Shown here piece after piece: positions 23,703-33,711 of a stretch of 64,000 nucleotides of DNA (positions are counted from its first letter, which is position 1; the number at the start of each line of letters is the position of its first letter). The DNA comes from Verpa conica. Its lineage: Eukaryota; Ascomycota; Pezizomycetes; Pezizales; Morchellaceae. The notes beneath the pieces were generated by a model. It did not search any database. It was not told the origin of the DNA and was given only the letters and a program-made list of their open reading frames with translations. Location of the stretch: assembly GCA_033030425.1 (NCBI GenBank), contig JAUFSD010000008.1, positions 1,736,001 through 1,800,000 of the forward strand, read 5' to 3'. A program made the translations under genes and the position numbers.

Positions 23703-23966
23703 CTACTGTGGAGTCGGATGCGTACTCATAGTTTCTACTGTTATCTCATTAGGCCGAAGAATATTTGTTTCAATCCCGATGGGGGCTCGACATGTTTCGG
23801 CAGCTTTAGCCATTGCCATGTTAGACTGTGAGATATTGGATTGGATCTCTGTTGTGGTAGGGTGTGTTTCTGATGCTTCAACTGTTGCCGTATTAGACCT
23901 CGGGCTATTGGTATCTGTCTTTGTGGCTTCCAATGTTGTCGAATTAGGCACTAGGATATCTATTTA
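23703..23966 (-). pseudogene. Degenerate coding tandem repeat (about 24 residues per unit)
   Basis: The minus-strand frame has about three and a half repeats of roughly 24 residues with the pattern (E/D)TN-xxRSN-xxTVEA-xETHPTTTE. Beyond 23703 the pattern continues (VVETNVPEYMTVTAGAPD) but in another frame, so at least one frameshift is present. There is no ATG at the start; a TAAATAG acceptor-like site lies just upstream at about 23966. An upstream minus-strand segment starting at ATG 24110 (MPGHTTSTPEWDLVL...) could be a preceding exon, but no clean junction was found. Thr/Ser/Glu-rich composition. Treated as a broken gene fragment. Confidence 0.35.
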
Positions 23967-24221
23967 AACCTCTAGTTTATTTCCGTGCCGCTCCTGGGTT
24001 ATCGACGCTGTCCTTCAAAACATCTATCTCTGGATTCCGGTCACTACTTTGATAATACTATCAGCAAGAACGAGGTCCCACTCGGGAGTGCTGGTGGTAT
24101 GCCCGGGCATATTGCCCCTCTCCGCACTCCCCACAACAGAGGAACGACACACACAGGACCTGAAAATGAGATCCCAAACAACAGAGGGGGCGGGGTCCTC
24201 CAAAGGCGATATTACAGGTAG

Positions 24222-24870
24222 ATAGTCGAGGAAGCAGTAAGTACCGTGGTGTTTAGATCGATTGAGACTAGTAAGGATGTAGAGCCTCGAGGGGATGGGA
24301 GGGTGATGGTGGAGAGGGAAAGGAAAGGAAAGGAAAGGAGGGGTAGCCTAGCCTATATATAGACGGGGAAGTCGTTGCTAGTGGGGGGGGGGCTTTGCTA
24401 GCGGGGATATCTTTGCTAGGGCGGGCAACTAGTAGGCTAGTTGGACAGTGACTTCGGAGGCCGGGTAGCCACTGTGAGTTCTCCAGGAGCCCCAAAAGGC
24501 GCCGGAGAGTATAGGGGGCGGTATAGCAGGAATGCAGTACAGTACCAAGGTCAGGAAGCTGCGGAAGTTGAAGAGTAGTGAGATGTGGTACGGCACTAGG
24601 AGACGGGGGTGTGGTATAGTACCGGGAGTGCTGGGCGCGGTATTGTACTAGTGTAATGGGAGCTCCAAGGGCGGGTGGGGGAAAGAGTAGGCGTATGGGA
24701 GTATTGGGAGTATTTGGAGTGGTATTGTACCAGTTCTGGGTGTGGTGGGAGTATAAGGCGAGCGGGAGGGGGTTCGGGGGAGTGGGCGGTGTGGGAAGTG
24801 TGATGTCGCAGTACGTTTGGTGCGTACCACTAGTACTCCTGGGCGAGAACTCTTTTTGCTGATGTAGTTT
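24222..24870. repeat. G-rich low-complexity and microsatellite region
   Basis: A (GGAAA)n tract lies at about 24317-24340 and there is a run of nine or ten G at about 24383. From 24530 to 24830 there are irregular repeats of a GGTA(T/C)TGTAC-type motif in G-rich sequence. Strong strand asymmetry (G-rich on plus) separates it from the AT-rich surroundings. I see no gene. Confidence 0.5.
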
Positions 24871-27292
24871 CTAAGAAAGTCATCAATACCAGCAGCTGCT
24901 TATGGTCAATGAAGAGAAATCTATCGTCATATGGGTATAGTAAACGTATAATTAGGGCTTCCCACTGCTTGTGGTAGTTCAAACTACAGCAAGATCGAAA
25001 GCGCAGATCTGTGCCAGGGTTGTGCGCCATCTACACCTGATTGTGTTTTCCCGTCACACTCACATTACTGTTATAGCGACCCGAAACCCCAGAGGTACAC
25101 GACAACACAATAACCTGAGAGTACAACGGCCATGAACAGTATAAAATTATTTCAGCCTCATCTAGGATAGAGTTAGAGGCGTACAGTCTTACACTCGGTG
25201 GCGGCGGGCAGGGGCTTAGTCAGTCTAAAAACATGGCATTTCAGGTAAGTCCAAAACAGTCCTGTCAGTCGTGAGAACGTATCTCCCCTCTCCCCGTAAA
25301 CGACTGTACGCCGTACTTGAAATCATTCCAGATAATACAAGTACATGGTTTCGTGTCGCTGTGGCAACGAACAATATGCCTCGTTTGCCGATCCTACGTA
25401 GCGGCGCAAGTCGGATAGAGCAACCTGACAGAAGCACTGAGAGGCGCGATTGAGAGTATTCTCCCACAAATTTCTTTCTTCTTGATGCTAGTGGGTGTAA
25501 ATTAGGGAAGCTCCAGGCTCCTAGGACGTTATCCGGAGATAGCTTCACACTTTATGGACCACCTTAATCGTGGGCGCAATAGCGCGGCCAACTCTACCAG
25601 GTTGCTTGGATTTAGTTTTGATAGGGGCACGGGAGATAAATACGGGGGGTAGGGGTTACTATAGGGTATAAAAAGCGTAAGTCAATCATTGACGGTACAA
25701 AGCACTTCACCAAAAAGCCAAACACAACCCAAACAACGGATATCCCTGCCTACCGTGGCAATATGAAACATCTCCCAAAAGCTCATAAGAGAAAGGTAGA
25801 GGAATATAGTTGTCTGTATTTGAATTTAGAGAAGCTACAGGAGTAGACGCTTCTAGGTGGGTCCTTTCCAGGAGGAAGAGGGTATAAAACATAGTAGAAG
25901 TGCTCTACTTATAATTACATTTATGAATTTATACCTCACGCAAATTTTTCACAGAATTTCATAGACTCTAACTCTGATTTTTAATTTACTTTATAACTCA
26001 TAATTTATTATGCTGCCATGCCCTGAATTCGCACGTTTTTTCGTGCGAATTTCGTTATAGACTATAGTATAAGCTCTATATCTTTTGATTGGTAGTTTTG
26101 TTGACTATAGAACTTAGAATATTGGTTCGAAAAGTGCTGTATGTTTAGGACAAATACTTCTTAAATAGTCTATGGCTTGCGTGTTATTTCAGTGGGCTTT
26201 GGGAGTGTCTCTATGTACCTACTACAATAAAACAGTAGCGCGCCACTTATAAGACTTAAAAGAGACCCAAGCATCTCACTAACTAACTAACGATGTGCTA
26301 CACCGAGTGATACCTGATAAACTGAAGGAGACTTTGAGGAATGGTACCAGTTCACATAGGGAGCTGGTCTTCCTTAACCTTTAATCGAGATTACTCTATG
26401 TTACTATCTCCACGTAACCTACCTCGGCCCAGGGTTAATCAGCCGTTGAACTGACATACCTCGGCCTTGGAGTGGTGGAAAAGAATAAGGATAACTAGTA
26501 GATCCATAAGTTGGTAGGGCAAGGCTACGTTGTGTCAAAGGAAAATGAATTTAACTGGGGCCTGTACTGTAACCCAAGAGAGGTAGTCACGTTAACGACC
26601 ATCCGATACTAGTGACAGGAACTGATGTCAAATTAAGGTTGAGGCTCTGTTAAGTAAGGTTACATATCACATAATCACGTAATTATATCAGGAGCTTGAA
26701 TGGAACCCTAACCCTCTCCAGGACTTTGATGGTCTTTTGTTCACTGATTATTTGCACTCTTATATAGTTTTGGGAATTTAGAAAGGTCTATATAACTATT
26801 AGTAAAATCAGTTAACTATAGAGGTGTCTTCTATATGAACCTCTAATGCAAGCGACTGCTATACCGATGTGTTATTTGATTCCAGCAAGCAGTGTGCACT
26901 CCCATTCTGATTTTGTTTCCTCATTGATTACATGAGACTCCGATTCTGAGGATGCAATGTAAAAAATATAAGATCAAATAGACCGGAAACCCCCACGTGT
27001 ACTCGGTTTCTGTATTAAGTAGTTTTTGAAGTTTTGTTGTTTATTTCAACTCATGGTACTATTTTAATTACTTAAGGGAAAGTCCAACGGATGCGTATCA
27101 AGCCGAGACATACACAATACATAACCAAGACGCGCCAACTTTGAGCCTTCCCACCTCCCAATAATCTAAGATAAAGTAAAAGAAATGAGATGCAACTTGA
27201 AAGAGTATCCAAGATAAAAAAGATAAATATTCGGCAGCTTCCATAGCTTAACGTACCATAACCATGCCTTTGAAGTAGCTCAGCCTATGCTA
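24871..27292. other. Intergenic DNA
   Basis: No supported gene. A minus-strand 66-codon frame at 24830-25030 starts with ATG and is not obviously random, but it has no recognisable content. A hairpin lies at 26026-26051. CCCTAACCCT lies at about 26704. Confidence 0.35.
26026..26051. repeat. Perfect 10-bp hairpin with T6 loop
   Basis: AATTCGCACG is followed by six T and then CGTGCGAATT. No gene ends close by on either strand, so a terminator role has no support. Confidence 0.5.
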
Positions 27293-27664
27293 TTAACCAC
27301 AAGGGTTCATCTTTCCGCCAACACAGGTCTTACGACTCCCATAACTACAGCACCCACCACTGGAATCACATTGGAATGCCATATCACTACAGTAGGAACC
27401 TTCTACCTTGCTAGAATCGCCACATGTGTAGACTTCGGGACACATGAAGCAGTATACCCCTGGCTTTGCCCCCGGTGCGCAAGTGCATCCATTGTACACG
27501 CATTCACGGTTCTCAAAATAATCTAGAATAGGTATCTCATCGAGAATTTCGATACTGTGAGTACCAAGGGAGTCTTTGAGGAATTGCGGCACCGCCGAAA
27601 CGTAGCCGACTACGAGAAATAACGCCAAAACAACGATATTTGAGAAGTTTTTCGAGAAGCGCAT
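27293..27664 (-). CDS. Small secreted 12-cysteine protein (family member 3)
   Basis: Single-exon 123-aa protein, ATG at 27664-27662. It has a 24-residue signal peptide ending YVSA, a longer acidic pro-region, then FENRE immediately before the first cysteine. The dibasic KR of the two relatives is NR here, so Kex2 processing may be altered. Twelve cysteines sit in the same order as in the proteins at 2541-2906 and 5695-6030, with a ten-residue loop between cysteines 6 and 7. DMAFxC and GGCCSYG are shared with the relatives. The leader before the ATG (AGCTACAG with an upstream TTCACA) resembles those of the other two genes. It lies over 21 kb from them, beyond the pogo element. Function unknown; secretion is well supported. 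Confidence 0.8.
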   Translation of the reverse strand: MRFSKNFSNIVVLALFLVVGYVSAVPQFLKDSLGTHSIEILDEIPILDYFENRECVYNGCTCAPGAKPGVYCFMCPEVYTCGDSSKVEGSYCSDMAFQCDSSGGCCSYGSRKTCVGGKMNPCG

Positions 27665-29401
27665 AACTGTAGCTGTAGTGTGAAGATATGATTTCTAATG
27701 CAGACAATTAGCAAGCTTGCAGAGATATGAGTGGAAAGTGGTTGGCTTACAAAACAATATCAGTAACCGGTGTTCACACTCAGCTAGGAATCAAAAGACT
27801 AGGGATGAATTCTCGGAATGCTGAAGGAGGTTATTTAAAGTGCTTCAGGACTCTGACTCCTACGCTTGTAATAGCTGTTATTACTATACTCAGTAGGTAC
27901 TAAAACCTGAGAAGCACCTCTGGGATTTCACTTTGCCCGTACAATCCTTTTTAAGTGAAACAACCACGGAACACGACCGTCTGAGCTTATATACACCTGT
28001 GACATTCTACCTTGAAAAGTGTAAAATCTGCTGGCACCAAAGATCGAGTTGAATCCTCTAAATGATTTGTAATGTATCGCCGGGGCCATTATGTGTTAGG
28101 GGCCTACTTCCAGAAAGCATTCATAGTCAAGGCCGTTTCATGAGTACATCTATAATGTTCTCAGGACTATCGCTTCAACTAGTTCACAGGCGTATGTCTT
28201 TTCCCCACACATAACATGCGATAATCCATACTTGTAACTGGACAACGTTTCTAAAGTGGGTTGGGTCCGTGCCCTATATTTGCAGACCTGCTACATTTTG
28301 GAGACGTGGTTCGTTTAAGAATAGATGGGATGACCGATCTGGGTTTCCGGGGTATCTGCACTATGACAACACACAACGAAATGCAAGTTACGAACACAAC
28401 ATTAAGTAGCAGCTCGATTTAGTGGTCGCTCTTGAGATGCCTATGTGTTGTCTGCTGTGAAGTAGACTATCTTTCGCGATGGATTAGTGGGTAGTTAAAA
28501 TGAGGCTAGAATCTTAGTCAAAAGCGGTTTACTGTAAATCATTTTGAGGAAAAATATCACCACTCTATTCACCCAATTCTTTTAGCCACTGATCTAAATA
28601 TCTTACTACTACTCCACCTCCGCTGTTTTCTAGTCTGAAGGAGCACTACTCAAGTAAGACGTTTCGGTGCTACTGGGTGCTCTCTCGAGTCCGTCACAGA
28701 TTCAGGACCACGCTGAAGGCGCTATGTGGAAGCTCAGAGGTATAAATTAATTTTTCCCCATACTAGAAGCAGCAGTACTAGATATTGTACATCTATTTAT
28801 ACAACTATTCCAGCGGCGTGTCCTATTGGCAAGAGTAAGCAACTTCTGCGGAGACAATGGGGTGAGATGTATTAGAATGAATGATAAAGGTCGACAGAAA
28901 AGGGTTACCGGTAGTGTGATACAAAGACACGATGAAGCAATGCTCGTCACAAAAAAATTATTTTTATTGTAGAAAAGAAGATGATAATCGGGGGGGCTTA
29001 AATGCCCCCACACTGACTAAGCATCGTATGTGCCATACTTGCGCCTCACGACAGGAGGCTCATCTTTCAGGCTTTAACGGATGGGGCACAGCCATCTTGT
29101 AGGCTATGTTAGCGATAGACTGGCTGAGTAGTTTATAGGTTTAATCTTTAACAAACGAGACTTTAGTGTGTATTTAAGATATTACCACGATCCCAAAATT
29201 TTTACTACTTCTGATCCTAATATTCTATACCGCTTAGATAAAGAATGACGGCTTATTTTACCGGAGCTGGTTTTGGTTGGATCTACCCAACAAAAGCTAG
29301 GATTACCTAAGCATAAGCTCTGAATGGGCTGCCTGATCACTGTATGTAGCGTTAGAACCTCTACTCAGTAACAATAACACACGGCTACGCTGGACGAAAA
29401 G
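27665..29401. other. Intergenic DNA
   Basis: No supported gene. The frame at 28747-29013 (minus) is hydrophobic but lacks ATG at its start and any splice context. Confidence 0.4.
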
Positions 29402-30486
29402 ATGGTGAACAAAATCACTACCGGAGCCTATGTCATCCGCAAGAAAGGCACTTCAACCGTTATACACAGTTCTGGGACCAGCCTTTCGGGATGGTCCTGG
29501 GTAGAAGGGTATGAACAGGATGAAACTACCCATCGCGACCAACAAATATGGTGGATTGAGCCTTTACCAAACCAAGAATCGGAAGAATTGATTTACTCAA
29601 TTACAAACACATCGAGTGGAAATGCATTAAGTTTGAAAGATGGCGATGGAAACATAAGTGCGAGGTACCCCCAGGAATGTTCTTATGAAATGAAACTAAA
29701 AAAACCCTTATGTGAAGGGTTGAAGGATGTAAATACATACCTTACTGCTTCTCCGGAAACCGGGAAGTCGTGTCAGAAATGGAAGATTTATGAGAGCCAT
29801 GATGACGACGATCGGTAAGTCATACATAATATTCAAATACTTCTGTAACCCGTTCGTTTCTGGCTCAAGCTGAAAGCGACGTTTGCCACTGCAGGCCATA
29901 TTACACTATATCTAGCGTTGAGAATAATCAAGTGATTTTCACCACTGAAGGTGGATGGGTCTTTACCAAAAAGCAGACCTCTAGAAGCGCTGATCAACTC
30001 TGGGAATTTGTTATCCCAGCGGTTGCCTTCCCCCCCGGATGGGTCCAAATACAAAACGTGGGGACCGGAGACCTCCTAAACCAAATTTACCCCTCCGCCC
30101 CAATTGAAGTCATCCGACCCCCCTCCCCTGTGCGGGCACCTCAGTACCATGACAGCTGGGGCACTCAGTGGACCTTGATACGCGCAAAAGCCTATTCTTC
30201 TGGCTTCCCAAGCAGATCGTTGAACGGCCCCTGGTGTATTAAGAATAGGCTCACGCAGACCTTTCTTAGCAGCCCCCCAAATGATATTGCCGTATTGGGG
30301 ACAAAAATTCATGATATCGAGCCACATACCTGGAAACTCGAGCTGGATTCGGACTCTAATTGGAAAGTTATCAGCAATAAGACATCGTACCTGATCGAGG
30401 TGTCACAAGTATCCCCTAGTAGTGGCGCTGGGGCTCTTTGTGTCAGTAAGGCGTGGACGATAAACAAGAGTTGGGTTTTCAAGTGA
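29402..30486 (+). CDS. Ricin-B-lectin-like (beta-trefoil) protein, two exons
   Basis: Exon 1 is 29402-29814 and exon 2 is 29895-30486, around an 80-nt intron running from GTAAGT to GCAG. Phases match and the product is 334 aa. It opens with GAYVIRKKGTSTVIHSSG. It has repeated aromatic/Gln positions typical of beta-trefoil subdomains: QQIWWIEPL, SCQKWKIYE, ADQLWEFVIP, GTQWTLIRA and HTWKLELD. Recurrent 'N-x-x-SGNALSL' and 'NVGTGDLLNQ' segments match the ligand-loop position of ricin-B-type folds. Probably two trefoil halves of about 150 residues. There is no signal peptide and no linked enzymatic domain, so it would be an intracellular carbohydrate-binding-like or protease-inhibitor-like protein. 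Binding specificity cannot be read from the sequence. Confidence 0.7.
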
Positions 30487-31396
30487 GCATATACTTCTCG
30501 CACACTTAGCCATTTTCAACGGGAGATACTAAGGTTTTGCCTAAAGGTCACCGGTTGTCAGAGCAGCGGAGGTACGTGTTCATATCGGGATGTGTCACGT
30601 TCTGGACTATCTAATATCTATAGGAACCACCGAGTTATGAGTCTTCGGTCTAGGGTAAACAATCTTTCAGCTAAGGTCTGTTCCTGATTTTAAATTTTGT
30701 GGCTTCGGCTTGCCTATGAGAGCGAGTGGGTGTCTATACTATACATCAATTTTATAGTTTATTTATTCAGTGGGATTAGTTTGAACTATGTACTTGAGGA
30801 TCGAGGTATTTGTTAGGATACTACAATAATTCAAAGTGGCGTTACTTCTTTTATAATCTTTTCCGCTGATTGATTGATTGATATTTCATAGGCACTTAGT
30901 GCCTGCCTTACACGACGAGAGAATGTTTAGACCACGGCCCTTCTGAGTAGAAAACCAGATTTACCTATGTACTCAGCTAAGGAAAAGTAGAAACAAGCTA
31001 AACAATAGGTATTCTCCGGAAGCAAAAATATCCGGGAATTTTAAAAGAATAAAAAAAGTTTCTCCCGGGGGCTGAACCGCGGACCGTTTCTCACTTGTCC
31101 CAGAATAAGTGCGACTAGGCTTCCCGTAATACCGGTAGGCCATCTTCACCTGAAAGTTCTAGTAGGTTTTGTACTTTTGACGTGCGTTAAGGGGGCTCTG
31201 GGGCAAGAGTTGGTACAATCACTCCGGAATTTTTAGTACAACACAACCATATTTCAGAGGGCCTAGATGGCTCTGGGGGCTAATTTCTTCTAACATAGAT
31301 ATAATTCATTTTCTATTTTTCATATCAGGTCTTAATTCTATCCCCTTGCGCAATCAACAACTTGTAGAGTGTGAAACTACTGTTACCAAACTATTC
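30487..31396. other. Intergenic DNA with possible tRNA-like relic
   Basis: No gene. At 31058-31145 on the minus strand there is an A-box-like TGGCCTACCGG, a B-box-like GGTTCAGCCCC and then a T-run. The acceptor arm cannot be paired, so this is at most a tRNA-derived relic. The DNA just below 31397 continues the similarity of the helicase relic in shifted frames. Confidence 0.3.
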
Positions 31397-31702
31397 TCAG
31401 TAGGATCTTCCAGCCACACTTTGTTTTAAAAACACCAAAGATTTGCCACCTGCTGTCGGTAGAATAACCACAATTGGGTCTATCTTACCGCACACAGCCG
31501 ACAATGCTTGGAATTGTCCCTGAGAGTTGAAGGTACTACTAGCCCCATGTATTCGATGTAGAATCTTGTAACATTCTTTATCACGCCCTTCATCCCTCGA
31601 GTTCTCACTAGTGTCCTCCCTACAGCTCATAGAGTCGTCTTCGGTTCCTGTATATTGTTCCATCGTTGAGTGGGCAACGTAGGGGGGTACGCGTTTCCTC
31701 AT
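31397..31702 (-). pseudogene. RecQ-like helicase fragment (Walker A region)
   Basis: The minus-strand frame contains TFNSQGQFQALSAVCGK, then IVVILPTAGGKSLVF, the Q-motif/Walker A arrangement of the RecQ-like helicases that are widespread as repeats in fungal genomes. After GGKSLVF the frame soon ends. The next expected block (a TVVV-P-L strand, here VTVVSHSTS) continues in another frame and meets a stop. No other helicase motif is present. A solo MITE end lies about 80 bp upstream (31780-31827). Interpreted as a truncated, inactivated copy. Confidence 0.55.
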
Positions 31703-31779
31703 TTGGGGTAATTCGATAGGAGCTTTGCGCTTCCTATCTTGGGGTAGTTTACTGCTATGCTCATATTCTCCAACTCCAC

Positions 31780-31827
31780 CTCTTAGCGCAAAGGCGGGTT
31801 TTGCCAGTTAATGCGGTACTATTTCTA
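31780..31827. repeat. Solo end of the 232-bp MITE family
   Basis: CCTCTTAGCGCAAA...GTTAATGCGGTA matches the right end of the element at 22922-23153, including the terminal GCGG next to TA. No matching left end was found nearby. Probably a decayed or truncated copy. Confidence 0.55.
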
Positions 31828-32035
31828 CGCCACTATGCATATACTACCATTCATACGCCTCCCACAGTGCTTTAGAACTTAACTATAGTTCCCAAAGATC
31901 ACCGCCCTCACGTGGATAATAGGATAACAACAAGCAATTCCAATAAAACCCCGATAAATGAGACAATATTAAAGGCCAAGTTGTTAGACCGTAAGTACAT
32001 ATATATAAAATAATAAAATGACAATACATGATTTA

Positions 32036-33137
32036 TTAGTCTACTTCATATAACCAAGAGCTAGAAGTATTCCTGACCTCGGGAAAGAACTGGGCTAAAG
32101 AGAGACCCTCCACGGTTTCCTCTATACTTTTAATTGCTTTATCGAGTCTTAACTTAGGGCCGCATGTATTATGCTCGCCTGAGGCACTGCTACTCCATCT
32201 ATCAGAACCAAAAATCTCGCTCCCGAAATTTTTGATTTTTTTGAAAGCTTGTAAGATATCCACAAAGGATTTTCCCTCAAAAACGCTCTTGAACGGCCAC
32301 AGTTCGGCAGCGGCCAAACCCCTAAGTAAAGCCCCAATACTTATGCTATCACATTCACTCCGTTTTGAGGGCCTTTGGCACATATTTATACCTTCCACAC
32401 TACATTTGCAGTACTTGTTGACCTCATTCTCTGCTTCAGAAATGGCACGACTGATTAGACCCTTACTCCTTTGCTTGATCGCTTCTGTATTAAGTTAATA
32501 TCATTCTCAATCTAGTATCCCAGAAACAAAAAAATTCTGTTTTAGGGTGGGAAGGGGTATAGGTACCTATGATCGAATCTGGCACACCTTCGGAAAACTC
32601 AACACCTGAATCCATCACAAAAATACCATCAGAGTTTAATTTGCCGTACGAAATCAATTGTCGTGAAACTCGCTTAAAAACGCTGTCGTCCCCAAAGACC
32701 CATGAAACAAAAAGCCATCTCTCATAACCTGCTGTCTCTGCATACTCCCGGTGGGGGTTTGCCCATATCTCATACCATGACAGTATTGATTCCGCCAAGT
32801 TGTATTTATCAGCCACGATAGCTATTTCGCATAGATCCTCGAATAATATCTGACGTGGTACACGTTTATTCTGGTAGTGAAGGACTCTCAAGATCGTCAC
32901 CATAGCGCCCAAGTTGTCGTCAAGTTTAACCCGAACCTCTCCGGGTCCCGCCTTCGCTAGCTCAGAACCTTCTAAGAAACGTGAACCCGGGCAAAGCATA
33001 GCCTTGAAAACTGGTGATGCAAGGGACAGCGAATTTGACGAGGCCTTGATCGAAGCATTCCCGTGATCGGAACATAATAAGAGGACTATATCGCCGTTCG
33101 GGTCCATGTCAAATTGCTTAGTACTAGACCCCTCCAT
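32036..33137 (-). CDS. BTB/POZ domain protein, two exons
   Basis: Exon 1 is 33137-32567 and exon 2 is 32484-32036, with an 82-nt intron (GTACCT to ACAG) in matching phase; the product is 339 aa. Residues about 12-115 form a BTB fold: GDIVLLLCSD, FKAMLCPGSRFLEGSEL, VKLDDNLGAMVTILRVLHY and LCEIAIVADKYNLAE. A helical BACK-like region follows (WLFVSWVFGDDSVFKRVSRQL). The C-terminal part KYCKC...CDSISIGALLRGL is the usual end of fungal BTB proteins of this type. These proteins are thought to act as protein-interaction adaptors, possibly for Cullin-3 ligases; that is family knowledge, not visible here. It is divergent from the pseudokinase-ankyrin gene, with 574 bp between the starts. Confidence 0.85.
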
Positions 33138-33711
33138 TGAGAATATGCGACTGAGCGCTGGAAATCCGGGGGAATTCAGTAGGCGTTTATGCTGAGCGAA
33201 ATCTCAAGGTGGTGGATTTGATAGTGTGTGATGGGGTAGGTATTCAGGCACCCAGTAGCAAGGAGATATTAGTCAGAAAGAATTATCAATAGTCGAAGCT
33301 GCCAAGACAATGATTTACCGTGACCGGAAATTTTCCCTCTAGTAGCACCAGCTACACCGTCAATAGTGGTTTTAAAGATAAGTAATACTGCCTTGACCCA
33401 TAACCTAAAACTCAGGCCCAAGCTCTAGACAGGTTCAAATCACAGGCACTTTTAGAGAGCATATCTTCCATGGCAGCAGCTATATGCAGGCTACCCCGGT
33501 AATATGTTAGAGTTGCACCGAGTCACTGCCAAGAGGTGTTCTAAGATAGGTAAATAACAGGCAGTGGCACACCCGACATACCGATGAGTAGTGTTCGTCA
33601 TGGGCGGTTAATCCCTTAGCAACGCATCCCCTCCCGTACCCCACTAAGCCTGCCTGCCTACCATTCAACCCTTTTTATTTACTTTATACAGCATAAACCA
33701 TTAGAGGGGAA
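33138..33711. promoter_or_regulatory. Divergent intergenic region between BTB and pseudokinase-ankyrin genes
   Basis: 574 bp separates two ATGs that point away from each other, so it must hold both promoters. I see no clear TATA box or palindromic operator. A TTTACTTTATACAG stretch lies about 25 bp before the plus-strand ATG. Confidence 0.4.

Noticed and set aside
24830..25030. 66-codon minus-strand ATG frame
   Set aside because: Composition is not clearly random, but it is short, overlaps the edge of a low-complexity region and has no homology I can name; too weak to call.
25225..25548. 107-codon minus-strand frame
   Set aside because: Begins at GTG, not ATG, with no splice context and no family resemblance.
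26026..26051. Intrinsic-terminator-like hairpin
   Set aside because: A bacterial-type terminator makes no sense in this fungal context and no gene ends nearby; kept only as a hairpin.
28747..29013. Hydrophobic 88-codon minus-strand frame
   Set aside because: No ATG at the start and no supporting signals.
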